Made by a program: the position numbers and the translations under genes | The notes under the pieces: generated by a model | Told to the model about the DNA's origin: nothing | What the model saw: the letters and a program-made list of their open reading frames with translations, nothing else | The model's database searches: none | Part shown: positions 10,619-20,354 of the stretch, one piece after another | Numbering within the stretch: position 1 is the stretch's first letter | Layout of the letters: each line of letters opens with the position of its first letter | Source of the DNA: Streptomyces parvulus | GTDB lineage: Bacteria > Actinomycetota > Actinomycetes > Streptomycetales > Streptomycetaceae | Direction of reading: 5' to 3' | Length of the DNA stretch: 64,000 nucleotides | Assembly: GCF_014648855.1 (NCBI RefSeq) | Contig: NZ_BMRX01000002.1 | Coordinates: 372,001 to 436,000 of the forward strand

Positions 10619-12687
10619 CGGAGCACCCGACCTCCTTCGAGCCCCCGCTGACGGGCGCCGACCCCACGGATCCCCGCGGGGCACTCATGCGTACCCCCGT
10701 GCCGCCGCGCGCCTCCGGGTCCGCGTTACCGGCACAGGGACGCGCGGGCGAGACACCGCCCACCGCCGGCACCCCCGGCGCCTTCGAGCACGCCCAGCCG
10801 GGCGCCGAGCAGGCCGCCGAGCCCGACACGCACCGCCCGCGCCCGGCGGCGGAGGGCGTGCCGGTGCAGCCGGGCGGCGCGTCGGCCGGCCCGGTCGCGC
10901 CGGCGGGTGCGGACCGCCGGGCCGCGGCCGAACCCGAGCGGCGGACCGGCCAGGTCACCGCGCCCGGACAGCCCACGCCGATGCGCCGGGACGGGGACCG
11001 GCTGCGGTTCGTGGGTGCGGCGACCCGGCGGATCGCCCGGGGCATGGACCTCGACGAGATCGTGATGGGCCTGTGCCGGGCCACCGTGCCGACGTTCGCC
11101 GACGCGATCCTCGTCTACCTGCGCGAACCGCTGCCCGTCGGCGACGAGCGGCCCACCGGTCCGCTGGTGCTGCGGCTGCGCCGCACCGACCGGATACCGG
11201 CCGAGCGGGACACCGACGGCGGCTTCATCCCGGCCGCCCAGCCGGAACCCTCGGAGCTGGAGTCGGTCGGCTCCGAGCTGTGCGAGGTACGGCCGGGCAG
11301 CGCGCTCGCCGAGGTGCTGCGCGGGGTCCGCCCGGTCTTCACGGACACCCCGGCCGCCCACGCCGCGCTGCCTGAACTGCTGGGTGACGGCCGGGAGTTC
11401 GCGGTGCCGGACGGCCGCCGGGCGATCCTCGCCCCGCTGCGCGGCAGGCGCCGGGTGATCGGCGCCGCGCTGTTCCTGCGCGGCCCGGAGCGCGTCGCCT
11501 TCGAGGCCGACGACCTGCTGGTCGCCGCGCAGCTCGCCACCCACAGCGCCCTCGGCATCGACAAGGCGGTGCTGTACGGGCGCGAGGCGTACATCGCCGA
11601 CGAGTTGCAGCGCACCATGCTCCCGGAGAACCTGCCCCGCTGCACCGGCGTGCGGCTGGCCTCCCGCTACCTCCCGGCCGCCGAGACCGCGCGGGTCGGC
11701 GGCGACTGGTACGACGCCATCCCGCTGCCCGGCAGCCGCGTCGCGCTGGTCGTCGGCGACGTGATGGGCCACTCCATGACGTCGGCGGCCATCATGGGCC
11801 AGCTGCGCACCACCGCGCAGACCCTGGCCGGGCTCGACCTGCCCCCGCAGGAGGTGCTGCACCACCTCGACGAGCAGGCGCAGCGCCTGGGTTCCGACCG
11901 CATGGCGACCTGCCTGTACGCGGTGTACGACCCGGTGACCCACCGCATCACCGTCGCCAACGCCGGGCATCCGCCGCCCGTGCTGCTGCACCTGGGCGGC
12001 CACGCCGAAGTGCTGCGGGTGCCGGCCGGCGCCCCGATCGGCGTGGGCGGCGTCGACTTCGAGGCCGTGGAGCTGGACGCGCCCGCCGGCGCGACCCTGC
12101 TCCTCTACACGGACGGCCTGGTCGAGTCCCGGCTGCGCGACGTGTGGACCGGCATAGAGCAGCTGCGGGAGCGCCTCGCGGCGACCGCGCAGCTCACCGG
12201 CCCGGACCATCCGCCGCCCCTGGAAGCCCTGTGCGACGAGGTCCTCGACATGCTCGGCCCCGGCGACCGGGACGACGACATCGCGCTGCTCGCCGCCCGC
12301 TTCGACGGCATCGCGCCGAGCGACGTGGCGTACTGGTTCCTGGAGCCGGAGGACGCGGCGCCCGGCCGGGCCCGGCGGCTGGCCCGGCGGGCGCTGGCCC
12401 GCTGGGGCATGGAGGACCTCACGGACTCGGTGGAGCTGCTGGTCAGCGAGGTCGTCACCAACGCGGTGCGGTACGCCTCGCGGCCGGTCACCCTGCGGCT
12501 GCTGCGTACGGACGTGCTGCGCTGCGAGGTCGGCGACGACGTGCCCCAGCTGCCCCGGCTGCGGCAGGCGCGCGCCACCGACGAGGGCGGGCGCGGGCTG
12601 TACCTGGTGAACCGGCTGGCCCGGCGCTGGGGCGCGACGCGGCTGAGCACGGGCAAGGTCGTCTGGTTCGAGCTGAACCGCGGCTGA
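10615..12687 (+). CDS. SpoIIE/PP2C phosphatase with GAF and anti-sigma-like ATPase domains
   Basis: Signalling phosphatase of 690 residues. Residues 1-125 are Pro/Ala-rich and probably disordered. A GAF sensor domain follows (about 130-315). The PP2C/SpoIIE domain (about 325-540) has GGDWYDAIPL, GDVMGHSMTSAAIM, LLLYTDGLVESR and GDRDDDIALLAARF metal-binding aspartates. A C-terminal HATPase_c domain (about 555-690) has ELLVSEVVTNAVRYA and DEGGRGLYLVNRLA. Such proteins regulate anti-anti-sigma factors, with the kinase domain opposing the phosphatase. ATG 10600 is an alternative start 5 codons upstream, but its SD is too close. No partner STAS gene is adjacent. Confidence 0.9.
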   Translation: MTEHPTSFEPPLTGADPTDPRGALMRTPVPPRASGSALPAQGRAGETPPTAGTPGAFEHAQPGAEQAAEPDTHRPRPAAEGVPVQPGGASAGPVAPAGADRRAAAEPERRTGQVTAPGQPTPMRRDGDRLRFVGAATRRIARGMDLDEIVMGLCRATVPTFADAILVYLREPLPVGDERPTGPLVLRLRRTDRIPAERDTDGGFIPAAQPEPSELESVGSELCEVRPGSALAEVLRGVRPVFTDTPAAHAALPELLGDGREFAVPDGRRAILAPLRGRRRVIGAALFLRGPERVAFEADDLLVAAQLATHSALGIDKAVLYGREAYIADELQRTMLPENLPRCTGVRLASRYLPAAETARVGGDWYDAIPLPGSRVALVVGDVMGHSMTSAAIMGQLRTTAQTLAGLDLPPQEVLHHLDEQAQRLGSDRMATCLYAVYDPVTHRITVANAGHPPPVLLHLGGHAEVLRVPAGAPIGVGGVDFEAVELDAPAGATLLLYTDGLVESRLRDVWTGIEQLRERLAATAQLTGPDHPPPLEALCDEVLDMLGPGDRDDDIALLAARFDGIAPSDVAYWFLEPEDAAPGRARRLARRALARWGMEDLTDSVELLVSEVVTNAVRYASRPVTLRLLRTDVLRCEVGDDVPQLPRLRQARATDEGGRGLYLVNRLARRWGATRLSTGKVVWFELNRG

Positions 12688-12694
12688 GACACAG

Positions 12695-12732
12695 GCGAAG
12701 GGGCGCCCGGTGAGCACCGGGCGCCCCTTCGC
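12695..12732. terminator. Bidirectional terminator
   Basis: Perfect 17-bp arms starting GCGAAGGGGCGCCCGGT with a 4-base loop between convergent genes. Confidence 0.85.
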
Positions 12733-12764
12733 GTCTGTCCGCTCCCGCCGTCGGCCGTCGCGGG

Positions 12765-15119
12765 CTACTCCCCGTCGTCCCGGCCCCCGTCCGGGAGGAA
12801 CGGGTTCTCCGGATCCGTGGTCGCGCCGCCCGTGGGCGGCTGGGTGGACGGGCTGTTGGACGGCGACTGCGACGGCGACTGGGAGGGCTCCTCGGTCGTC
12901 GGCGTCCCGGTCGACGGCTCCTCGGTCGTCGGCTCCTGGGAGGGCGACTCCTCCCGGGTCTCCTCCTGCGTGGGCGACTGGCTCGGCGACTGGCTGACCG
13001 ACGGCGACCTGCTCGGCTTCACCGCCGCACCCTGCTTGGTGTCGAGGTCGAATCGGGTGACCCCGTCCATGACGCCGAAGGTGTACGCGGCCCAGATTTC
13101 GGCGGGGAAGCCACCGCCGTTGACGCGGTGGTCGACGCCGCCGGCCTTGTACATGGGGACCTGGTTGTGGCTCTCGGGGTCCTCGCCGAAGAGGCCGACC
13201 GAGGTGACCAGGCCCGGGGTGTAGCCGGTGAACCAGGCCGACTTGTTGTTGTCGGACGTACCGGTCTTGCCGGCCACCTGCTGGCCGTCGCGCAGCGGGT
13301 TCTCCCGTACGGACGTCCTGGCCGTGCCGTCGTCGACCACGCCGGTGAGCACCGAGGTCACCGTGTCGGCGGCCTGCTCGCTGATCACCTGTCCGCCGAC
13401 CGCCTCGGGGATGTCGACGGTGCGGTCCTTGTGCTCGACCGACTTGACGATCTGCGGGGTGACCTTCTTGCCGTGGTTGTCGAGGGTGGCGTAGACGCCG
13501 GCCATCTCCAGCGGGCTCGCCCCCATGCTGCCGAGGGTCTGCGCGGGCACGGCCTGCTCGCCCTCGGTGTCCATGCCCAGCTCGCCGGCGACCTTCATGA
13601 CCTCGGACATGCCGACGTCGACGCCCATCTGCGCGAAGACCGAGTTGACGGACTTGTTCATCGCCTCCTGGACGTCGATGTCGCCGTAGTCGACGTCGTC
13701 CTCGTTCGGGGGCGCGAAGCCGGCCTTCTGGTCGCCGTCCATGACGGGGCGCTTGCTCGTGCCGTCGTACATGGTGTTGGCGGTGATCGGCACGCCGTCC
13801 TGGGTCTCGGCGTCCTGGTCGACGGCGGCGGCGAGGATCACCGGCTTGAAGGTGGAGGCGGGCTGGTAGTCGGCGCGGGTGGCGTTGTTCGTGTAGTGCT
13901 TCACGTAGTCCTCGCCGCCGTACATGGCGAGGACCCGGCCCGTCTTCGGGTCGACGGAGACGGCGCCGGCCTGGACGTCGGCGTCGACGTCGCGCTTGCC
14001 GGGGTCGAGCTTGCTGGTGAGCTTGGCCTTGACCGACTTCTCGAGCGCGGCCTGCTTCTTCTTGTCGATGTTGAGGGTGACCGTGTAACCGCCGAGGTCC
14101 ACCAGGGCCTTGGCCTGTTCCATGTCCTCCGCGGCGCCCTGGGCGACGAGTTGCTTCTTCAGCGTGGCGTTGGCGGCCTCCACCAGGTACCCGGTCTGGC
14201 CCTTCAGCTCCGGGGCCGCCTTCGGCTCCTTCGGCACCGGGAACTCCATGCCCTGCCGGTCGGAGGCGGCCAGCCACTTCTGCTCGACCATGTTGTCCAG
14301 GACGTAGTTCCAGCGCTCCTGGACCAGCTTCTTGCCGGTCTCGCCGGCGTTCGCCCAGTCGTACTGGTTCGGCGCCTGGAGCAGGGCGGCGAGGTACGCG
14401 CCCTGCTCGACCGTCAGGTCCTCGGCGTCCACGCGGTAGTACGCCTGGGCGGCGGCCTGGATGCCGTAGGCGCCGCGGCCGTAGTAGCTGGTGTTCATGT
14501 AGCCGGCGAGGATGTAGTCCTTGGACTTCTCCCGGTCCAGCTTCAGGGAGATGACCAGCTCCTTGAGCTTGCGGGAGACGGTCTGCTCCTGGGACAGGTA
14601 GTAGTTCTTGACGTACTGCTGGGTGATCGTCGACCCGCCCTGCGCGCCCTTGCCGGAGAGCGTGTTGAGCACGCCGCGCGTGGTGCCCTTGAGGTCGACG
14701 CCCGCGTCGTCGTAGAAGGTCTTGTTCTCGGCGGCGACGAAGGTGCGCTGGACGTCCTTGGGCACCTTGGCCAGGTCGACGATCTCGCGGTTGCGGTCGC
14801 CGGTGCGGGCCATGACGCTGCCGTCGCTGTACTTGTAGACGTTGCTCTGCAGCTCGGCGTCGGCGTTGCCCTCGGGTATGTCGATCACCATGTAGAGCAC
14901 GATGAAGGCGCCCATGCCGAGCAGGCAGAGGCCGAAGAACGTGCCGAGGATCTTCTTCCAGGTGAACAGGCGGCGTATGCCGCTCTTGCCGCCCGCGCCC
15001 GACGAGCGGCGTCTGGGCGCCGCGCGGCGGCCACCGCGCTGTCGCGCTTTTCTCTCTTCCGCTCGTCCCATGGGTCCGATCCGCTCCGCTTCGGTCATCT
15101 GTGGGCACGCCTCGCTCAC
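12765..15119 (-). CDS. Class A penicillin-binding protein
   Basis: Bifunctional peptidoglycan synthase of 784 residues. A basic cytoplasmic tail is followed by one membrane anchor (about 56-80). The GT51 transglycosylase domain has AAENKTFYDDAGVD (catalytic Glu 131) and GGSTITQQ (161-168). The transpeptidase domain has PASTFKPV (SxxK serine), KSVNSVF (SxN) and AGKTGTSDNNKSAWF (KTGT). The C-terminal 80 or so residues are a Ser/Pro/Glu/Thr-rich tail (SQSPSQSP, PTTEEPS). GTG 15119 is the longest start; ATG 15098 or 15071 may be the true one and none has a strong SD. It is divergent from the SPFH gene. Confidence 0.93.
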   Translation of the reverse strand: MSEACPQMTEAERIGPMGRAEERKARQRGGRRAAPRRRSSGAGGKSGIRRLFTWKKILGTFFGLCLLGMGAFIVLYMVIDIPEGNADAELQSNVYKYSDGSVMARTGDRNREIVDLAKVPKDVQRTFVAAENKTFYDDAGVDLKGTTRGVLNTLSGKGAQGGSTITQQYVKNYYLSQEQTVSRKLKELVISLKLDREKSKDYILAGYMNTSYYGRGAYGIQAAAQAYYRVDAEDLTVEQGAYLAALLQAPNQYDWANAGETGKKLVQERWNYVLDNMVEQKWLAASDRQGMEFPVPKEPKAAPELKGQTGYLVEAANATLKKQLVAQGAAEDMEQAKALVDLGGYTVTLNIDKKKQAALEKSVKAKLTSKLDPGKRDVDADVQAGAVSVDPKTGRVLAMYGGEDYVKHYTNNATRADYQPASTFKPVILAAAVDQDAETQDGVPITANTMYDGTSKRPVMDGDQKAGFAPPNEDDVDYGDIDVQEAMNKSVNSVFAQMGVDVGMSEVMKVAGELGMDTEGEQAVPAQTLGSMGASPLEMAGVYATLDNHGKKVTPQIVKSVEHKDRTVDIPEAVGGQVISEQAADTVTSVLTGVVDDGTARTSVRENPLRDGQQVAGKTGTSDNNKSAWFTGYTPGLVTSVGLFGEDPESHNQVPMYKAGGVDHRVNGGGFPAEIWAAYTFGVMDGVTRFDLDTKQGAAVKPSRSPSVSQSPSQSPTQEETREESPSQEPTTEEPSTGTPTTEEPSQSPSQSPSNSPSTQPPTGGATTDPENPFLPDGGRDDGE

Positions 15120-15275
15120 GTGTCACACAGGTTCGTCGCTCAGGTCAGCTCAGAAAGCTAACACCGGGAGATATGACAAACGGCTACCGATCCGGCCTTG
15201 TACGGACGTGAGAATCAGCACCCGTTCCGTAGGAACCGACGTACGAAGCAGGCGCAAGGTTGCGACTTTCATGTA

Positions 15276-15289
15276 AAGTGATATCACTT
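15276..15289. promoter_or_regulatory. 14-bp perfect palindrome upstream of the SPFH gene
   Basis: AAGTGATATCACTT, 65 bp before the SPFH start in the region divergent from the PBP gene. TATCAC inside it could be a -10, with TTGCGA near 15260 as -35, so a bound dimer would block the promoter. The half-site AGTGA also resembles early BldD site descriptions, but the later BldD consensus does not fit. Confidence 0.5.
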
Positions 15290-15353
15290 AGCTAGACCAA
15301 AGTAAGCAACCGAGGCGCGCCCGAGCGCGCCCCGCGAGAACGGGGGACCACCC

Positions 15354-16292
15354 ATGTCCACGCACGATGCCCCGCAGGTCACCGCGGATGTGCCCGAGAT
15401 GCCGGCGCCTCGCGTACGGGAGAACCAGGCGCACAGCATCGGCGGCGGCGCCGCCCTGCTCCTGGGTCTGCTCGGACTGCTCGTCGGGGCCGGCCTGATC
15501 GTCTCCGCCACCGCGGTCTCCTCCGCCGGCGGGAAGGCCGGGCTCATCATCGGAGGCATCCTGATCGCCATCGCGGCCTTCCTCGCGATGTGCGGGCTGA
15601 ACATGGTCGCGCCGGGCGAGGCGCGCGTGGTGCAGCTCTTCGGGCGGTACCGGGGAACGATCCGCGAGGACGGCCTGCGCTGGGTGAACCCCTTCACCTC
15701 GCGCACCAAGATCTCGACCCGGGTGCGCAACCACGAGACGGCGGTCCTGAAGGTCAACGACGCCTACGGCAATCCCATCGAGCTGGCGGCGGTCGTGGTG
15801 TGGCGGGTGGAGGACACCGCGCAGGCCACCTTCGAGGTGGACGACTACGTCGAGTTCGTCTCCACCCAGACCGAGGCGGCCGTCCGGCACATCGCCATCG
15901 AGTACCCGTACGACGCCCACGAGGAGGACGGCCTCTCGCTGCGCGGCAACGCGGAGGAGATCACCGAGAAGCTCGCCGTCGAGCTGCACGCACGCGTGGA
16001 GGCGGCCGGGGTCCAGATCATCGAGTCCCGCTTCACCCACCTCGCGTACGCCCCGGAGATCGCCTCGGCGATGCTCCAGCGGCAGCAGGCCGGCGCGGTG
16101 GTCGCGGCCCGGCGGCAGATCGTGGACGGCGCCGTCGGCATGGTCGAGGCCGCGCTCGCCCGGATCAGCGAGCAGGACATCGTGGAGCTGGACGACGAGC
16201 GGAAGGCCGCGATGGTGTCCAACCTGATGGTCGTGCTCTGCGGGGACCGCGCCGCCCAGCCGGTCCTGAACACGGGGACGCTCTACCAGTGA
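15354..16292 (+). CDS. SPFH/band 7 domain membrane protein
   Basis: Stomatin/flotillin-like protein of 312 residues with two hydrophobic segments (about 29-55 and 62-82), then the SPFH domain ([45 protein letters not shown]). Such proteins form oligomeric membrane microdomain scaffolds and often govern protease or lipid organisation. No NfeD partner lies beside it; instead the stop overlaps the GTG of a ribbon-helix-helix protein (GTGA), so the two are co-translated. Confidence 0.88.
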   Translation: MSTHDAPQVTADVPEMPAPRVRENQAHSIGGGAALLLGLLGLLVGAGLIVSATAVSSAGGKAGLIIGGILIAIAAFLAMCGLNMVAPGEARVVQLFGRYRGTIREDGLRWVNPFTSRTKISTRVRNHETAVLKVNDAYGNPIELAAVVVWRVEDTAQATFEVDDYVEFVSTQTEAAVRHIAIEYPYDAHEEDGLSLRGNAEEITEKLAVELHARVEAAGVQIIESRFTHLAYAPEIASAMLQRQQAGAVVAARRQIVDGAVGMVEAALARISEQDIVELDDERKAAMVSNLMVVLCGDRAAQPVLNTGTLYQ

Positions 16293-16588
16293 CGACCCCT
16301 TCCGAGGGTGCACCGCCCGAGGGTCCGCCGCCCGGGGGGCCCGCCCCGAGGCGCCGGCCGCAGCAGCGCAAGCAGGTGCTGCTGCGGCTGGACCCCCAGG
16401 TGTACGAGGCACTGGCCCGCTGGGCGGGCGAGGACCTGCGCTCCGCCAACGCGCAGATCGAGTTCCTGCTCCGCAGGGCGCTGGCGGAGGCGGGCCGCCT
16501 CCCCGGTGACGCCGGGCCGCTGCCGCGCCGGGGCCGCCCGCCGAAGGACGGACCCGGAAACGGACCCGGGGAGACGCCGCCGTCGTGA
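16289..16588 (+). CDS. Ribbon-helix-helix protein with Pro-rich flanks
   Basis: A 99-residue protein. The Pro/Gly-rich N-terminus leads to a central RHH (Arc/MetJ-like) unit: KQVLLRLDPQVYEALARWAG, then SANAQIEFLLRRALAEAG. The tail is basic and Pro/Gly-rich (LPRRGRPPKDGPG, AT-hook-like GRPPK). Predicted DNA-binding dimer. GTG overlaps the SPFH stop by 4 bp. It could autoregulate the pair through the palindrome at 15276; this is inference. Confidence 0.65.
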   Translation: MTTPSEGAPPEGPPPGGPAPRRRPQQRKQVLLRLDPQVYEALARWAGEDLRSANAQIEFLLRRALAEAGRLPGDAGPLPRRGRPPKDGPGNGPGETPPS

Positions 16589-16711
16589 CCGACCACGGCC
16601 CCGAGCCGCGCCGCCGCACTCCGCGGAGGCGCGGCTTCCGTCGTTCCACAACCGTGACAATCGGCTCCGACCTGCACTCCCGTACGCGCGGGCACGGCGT
16701 CTGCACCGTGC

Positions 16712-16730
16712 GTATACATGGCGGGTATAC
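16712..16730. promoter_or_regulatory. Inverted repeat operator candidate for PadR
   Basis: GTATAC-ATGGCGG-GTATAC, 22 bp before the padR start. It is the only AT-rich patch between 16588 and 16752 and overlaps any plausible -10 (TATAC), which suits autorepression by a PadR dimer. Confidence 0.55.
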
Positions 16731-16751
16731 ACCGTGTGTAGAGTGCTCCGC

Positions 16752-17276
16752 ATGTCCATCGGTCACACCCTCCTGGGGCTCCTGGAGTCCGGGCCACGCC
16801 ACGGTTACGACCTCAAGCGTGCCTTCGACGAGAAGTTCGGTCACGACCGGCCGCTCCACTACGGCCAGGTCTATTCGACGATGTCCCGCCTGCTGAAGAA
16901 CGGCCTCGTCGTCGTCGACGGCATAGAGGCGGGCGACGGTCCCGAGCGCAAGCGGTACGCGATCACCGACGCGGGGATCACCGACGTGCAGCAGTGGCTC
17001 GCCACGCCCGAGAAGCCCGAGCCCTACCTCCAGTCGACGCTGTACACCAAGGTCGTCCTCGCGCTGCTCACCCACCGCGACGCCGCCGACATCCTCGACA
17101 CCCAGCGCTCGGAGCACCTGCGCGGCATGCGCATCCTCACCGACCGCAAGCGCAAGGGCGACCTCGCCGACCAGCTCATCTGCGACCACGCCCTGTTCCA
17201 CCTGGAGGCCGACCTGCGCTGGCTGGAGCTGACCGCGGCGCGCCTCGACAAGCTCCGTGAGGCGGTGGCCCGATGA
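16752..17276 (+). CDS. PadR-family transcriptional regulator
   Basis: Dimeric winged-helix repressor of 174 residues. The PadR core SIGHTLLGLLESGPRHGYDL is followed by the recognition region GQVYSTMSRLLKNGLV and wing (ERKRYAITDAG). The C-terminal helical Vir_act_alpha-type domain (about 95-174) has HALFHLEADLRWLELTAARL. It overlaps the ABC ATPase gene by ATGA, so it very probably controls this transporter operon in response to a transported or toxic ligand, as PadR proteins next to drug efflux systems do. Confidence 0.93.
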   Translation: MSIGHTLLGLLESGPRHGYDLKRAFDEKFGHDRPLHYGQVYSTMSRLLKNGLVVVDGIEAGDGPERKRYAITDAGITDVQQWLATPEKPEPYLQSTLYTKVVLALLTHRDAADILDTQRSEHLRGMRILTDRKRKGDLADQLICDHALFHLEADLRWLELTAARLDKLREAVAR

Positions 17277-17962
17277 CTCCCCCCGCAGGTTCCCTGCTCT
17301 CGGCCGAGCAGCTCCGCAAGGCCTACGGTCCCACCCTCGCCCTCGACGGCGCCGAGTTCTCCATCCACCCCGGCGAGGTCGTCGCGGTCATGGGCCCCTC
17401 GGGCTCCGGCAAGTCGACGCTGCTGCACTGCCTCGCCGGCATCGTGCCGCCCGACTCGGGGACGATCACGTACAACGGGCGCGAGCTGTCCGCCATGGGC
17501 GACTCGGAGCGCAGCGCCCTGCGCCGCTCGGACTTCGGGTTCGTGTTCCAGTTCGGCCAGCTCGTGCCGGAGCTGACCTGCGTCGAGAACGTCGCCCTTC
17601 CGCTGCGCCTGAACGGCACCTCCCGCAAGGAGGCCGAGCGGGCCGCGCTGACCTGGATGGAGCGGCTGGAGGTCGACGACCTGCGTAAGAAGCGGCCCGG
17701 CGAGGTCTCCGGCGGGCAGGGCCAGCGTGTCGCGGTGGCGCGGTCGCTGGTCACCAGCCCCCGCGTGCTCTTCGCCGACGAGCCGACCGGCGCGCTGGAC
17801 TCCCTCAACGGCGAGCGCGTGATGGAACTCCTCACGGACGCCGCGCGCTCCACCAACGCGGCCGTGGTCCTCGTCACGCACGAGGCGCGGGTCGCGGCCT
17901 ACTCCGACCGCGAGATCGTCGTACGGGACGGCAGGTCCCGGGACATGGAGCGGGTCGTATGA
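17273..17962 (+). CDS. ABC transporter ATP-binding protein (MacB/LolD type)
   Basis: ATPase of 229 residues driving the adjacent FtsX-like permease. Walker A GPSGSGKST (about 42-50), Q-loop FVFQFGQL, signature VSGGQGQRVAVARSL, Walker B VLFADEPTGALD and H-loop VLVTHEARV are all present. The size and the PTGALDS box are typical of MacB/LolD/FtsE-like mechanotransmission ATPases. Start and stop overlap the neighbouring genes by 4 bp each. Confidence 0.95.
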   Translation: MTPPAGSLLSAEQLRKAYGPTLALDGAEFSIHPGEVVAVMGPSGSGKSTLLHCLAGIVPPDSGTITYNGRELSAMGDSERSALRRSDFGFVFQFGQLVPELTCVENVALPLRLNGTSRKEAERAALTWMERLEVDDLRKKRPGEVSGGQGQRVAVARSLVTSPRVLFADEPTGALDSLNGERVMELLTDAARSTNAAVVLVTHEARVAAYSDREIVVRDGRSRDMERVV

Positions 17963-20337
17963 GCGTCCGCAGGGGGCACCTCCCGCGCGAGCGGGGCCGA
18001 GCGTGGAGGAGGACCGCTGACCTGGCGCTGGGTGTCCGGTTCGCCCTCACCGGAGGCCGGGAGGGCTGGACCCGGGCCCTGCTGACGGCCGTCGGCGTCG
18101 GGCTCGGCGTGGCGCTGCTGCTGCTGACGACGGCCATCCCGAACGCGCTCCAGGTCCGGCACGAACGGGAGAGCGCCCGCAACGACTTCACGTTCTCCCA
18201 GGAACGGCCGCCCCGGGCCGACGACACCCTCGTGGTCGCCAACGTGGGCACCGACTTCCGCGAGGACAGCGTGCGGGGCAGGGCGCTGGAGCCCGAGGGT
18301 CCGCGGGCACCGCTGCCGCCCGGTCTGGAGAAGTTCCCGGCGGAGGGCGAGATGGTGGTCTCCCCCGCGCTGAAGAGGCTGCTGGAGTCGGACTCGGGCG
18401 CGCTGCTGCGGGAGCGGCTGCCGGACCGGATCGTCGGCACCATCGGGGAGAGCGGCCTGATCGGCTCGGGCGAACTCGCCTTCTACCAGGGCGCCGACGG
18501 CCTCGCTCCCCTGATCGACGGCGGTCGGGTCACCCGCATCGACCGGTTCGGGGACACGGATCCGGGCGAGCAGGAGTCCGACCCGGTCCTGCTCCTGCTG
18601 GTCCTGGTGGTCTTCGTGGTGCTGCTGATGCCGGTCGCGGTGTTCATCGCGGCGGCCGTGCGGTTCGGCGGGGAGCGGCGGGACCGGCGGCTGGCCGCGC
18701 TGCGGCTGGTCGGTTCCGACAGCCACATGACCCGGCGGATCGCCGCCGGGGAGGCGCTGGCCGGCGCCGTCCTCGGCCTGGTCTTCGGAGCCGGGTTCTT
18801 CATGGTCGGACGCCAGCTCGCGGGCACGGCCGAGGTATTCGACATCAGCGTCTTCCCGAGCTACCTGAACCCGTCCCCGCTGCTGGCCCTGCTGGTCGCC
18901 GTGGCGGTGCCGGCGGCGGCGGTGCTGGTGACGCTCTTCGCGCTGCGCGGGGTGGTCATCGAGCCGCTCGGGGTGGTCCGCTCGGGGCGGCCGGCCCGGC
19001 GCCGGCTGTGGTGGCGGCTGCTGCTGCCGCTGGCCGGACTGGCGCTGCTGTACCCGATGGTCGGCAACGGCCGCGAGAACGGCGACTTCAACCAGTACAT
19101 GGTCACCGGCGGTGTGGTCCTGCTCCTGGTCGGCGTGACCGCGCTGCTGCCGTGGGTCGTGGAGACCGTCGTCGCGCGGCTCGGCTCCGGCGGGGTGGCC
19201 TGGCAACTGGCCGTGCGCAGGCTCCAGATGAGCAGCGGTACGGCGGCCCGCATGGTCAACGGCATCGCGGTGGCCGTCGCCGGCGCGATCGCCCTGCAGA
19301 TGCTGTTCGCCGGCGTGGACGGCGACTACACCAAGTCGACCGGGCAGGACCTGACGCGGGCGCAGATGGAGATCTCCCTGCCCGCCGACGTGCCGGTGTC
19401 CCCGGCCGCCGAGCGGCTCCGGGACACCGAGGGTGTGAACACGGTCTACGACTACTCCGAGGGCTATCTCGGGGACGCACGCCTGGACCCGGAGAACACC
19501 ACCATGATGACCGTCGGCGACTGCGCCTCGCTGCGCGAGATCGCCCGGATCGGCTCGTGCGCGGACGGAGACGTCTTCGCCGTCCACGGTGCCGAGTGGG
19601 ACGGCGGGGTGGACATGGCGAAGCTGTCCGCGGCCGGCCGGAAGCTGTACCTCGACCCGTCCTACGAGGGCAGCCCGAAGAGCCGGGAGATCCCCTGGAC
19701 GGTGCCCGCGGGCGTCAAGGCGGCCGAGCCGAGCCGCGGCCTGCTGGCCGGGATCGACCGGGGCGGCTTCCTGCTCACGCCGAAGGCCATGGCGGCGGCG
19801 CTGGCCCCCGGCCTGACCGGGCACGCCTACCTGCGGCTCGACGAGTCGGTGCCCGACGTGCGGGACTACGTCCGGAACACCACGGCGGCGATCCATCCGC
19901 TGGCGGACCCCATGACGTGGTCGTCCACGGAGCGCACCGACCGGTTCGACGCCATCCGCACCGGGCTGCTCGTGGGAGCGGCGTGCGTGCTGGCGCTGAT
20001 CGGCGCGAGTCTGCTGGTCTCGCAGCTGGAGCAGTTGCGCGAGCGGAAGAAGCTGCTGTCGGCGCTGGTCGCCTTCGGCACCCGGCGCCGCACGCTGAGC
20101 CTGTCGGTGCTGTGGCAGACGGCGATCCCCATCACGCTGGGCCTGCTCCTGGCGTCGGTGGTGGGCCTCACCCTGGGCGCCGTCCTGCTGAAGATGACGG
20201 CCACACCGGTCCGCGTCGACTGGACCGGCGTGCTGTCCATGACGGGCATCGGCGCGGCGGTCGTCCTGGCGGTGACGCTGTGCAGCCTGCCTCCGCTGCT
20301 GCGGCTGATGCGGCCGGAGGGGTTGCGCACGGAATAG
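17959..20337 (+). CDS. FtsX-like ABC transporter permease
   Basis: Large membrane permease of 792 residues with two FtsX-type units. There is one N-terminal membrane segment (about 34-56), then an extracytoplasmic domain and a membrane bundle (about 212-430), a second large extracellular domain (about 455-660) and a final membrane bundle (about 670-785). It is the architecture of actinobacterial antimicrobial-peptide or lipid efflux permeases. Fully coupled to the ATPase gene by ATGA. Substrate unknown. Confidence 0.92.
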   Translation: MSVRRGHLPRERGRAWRRTADLALGVRFALTGGREGWTRALLTAVGVGLGVALLLLTTAIPNALQVRHERESARNDFTFSQERPPRADDTLVVANVGTDFREDSVRGRALEPEGPRAPLPPGLEKFPAEGEMVVSPALKRLLESDSGALLRERLPDRIVGTIGESGLIGSGELAFYQGADGLAPLIDGGRVTRIDRFGDTDPGEQESDPVLLLLVLVVFVVLLMPVAVFIAAAVRFGGERRDRRLAALRLVGSDSHMTRRIAAGEALAGAVLGLVFGAGFFMVGRQLAGTAEVFDISVFPSYLNPSPLLALLVAVAVPAAAVLVTLFALRGVVIEPLGVVRSGRPARRRLWWRLLLPLAGLALLYPMVGNGRENGDFNQYMVTGGVVLLLVGVTALLPWVVETVVARLGSGGVAWQLAVRRLQMSSGTAARMVNGIAVAVAGAIALQMLFAGVDGDYTKSTGQDLTRAQMEISLPADVPVSPAAERLRDTEGVNTVYDYSEGYLGDARLDPENTTMMTVGDCASLREIARIGSCADGDVFAVHGAEWDGGVDMAKLSAAGRKLYLDPSYEGSPKSREIPWTVPAGVKAAEPSRGLLAGIDRGGFLLTPKAMAAALAPGLTGHAYLRLDESVPDVRDYVRNTTAAIHPLADPMTWSSTERTDRFDAIRTGLLVGAACVLALIGASLLVSQLEQLRERKKLLSALVAFGTRRRTLSLSVLWQTAIPITLGLLLASVVGLTLGAVLLKMTATPVRVDWTGVLSMTGIGAAVVLAVTLCSLPPLLRLMRPEGLRTE

Positions 20338-20354
20338 CGGCGCGGGCTGGGCAG

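Noticed and set aside
10726..15126. 1466-codon minus-strand frame spanning the SpoIIE and PBP genes
   Set aside because: Shadow frame over two genes whose own frames have complete, motif-containing domains.
16585..16896. 103-codon frame starting at a GTGA overlap with the RHH gene
   Set aside because: It would run into padR out of frame, has no domain and covers the padR operator region.
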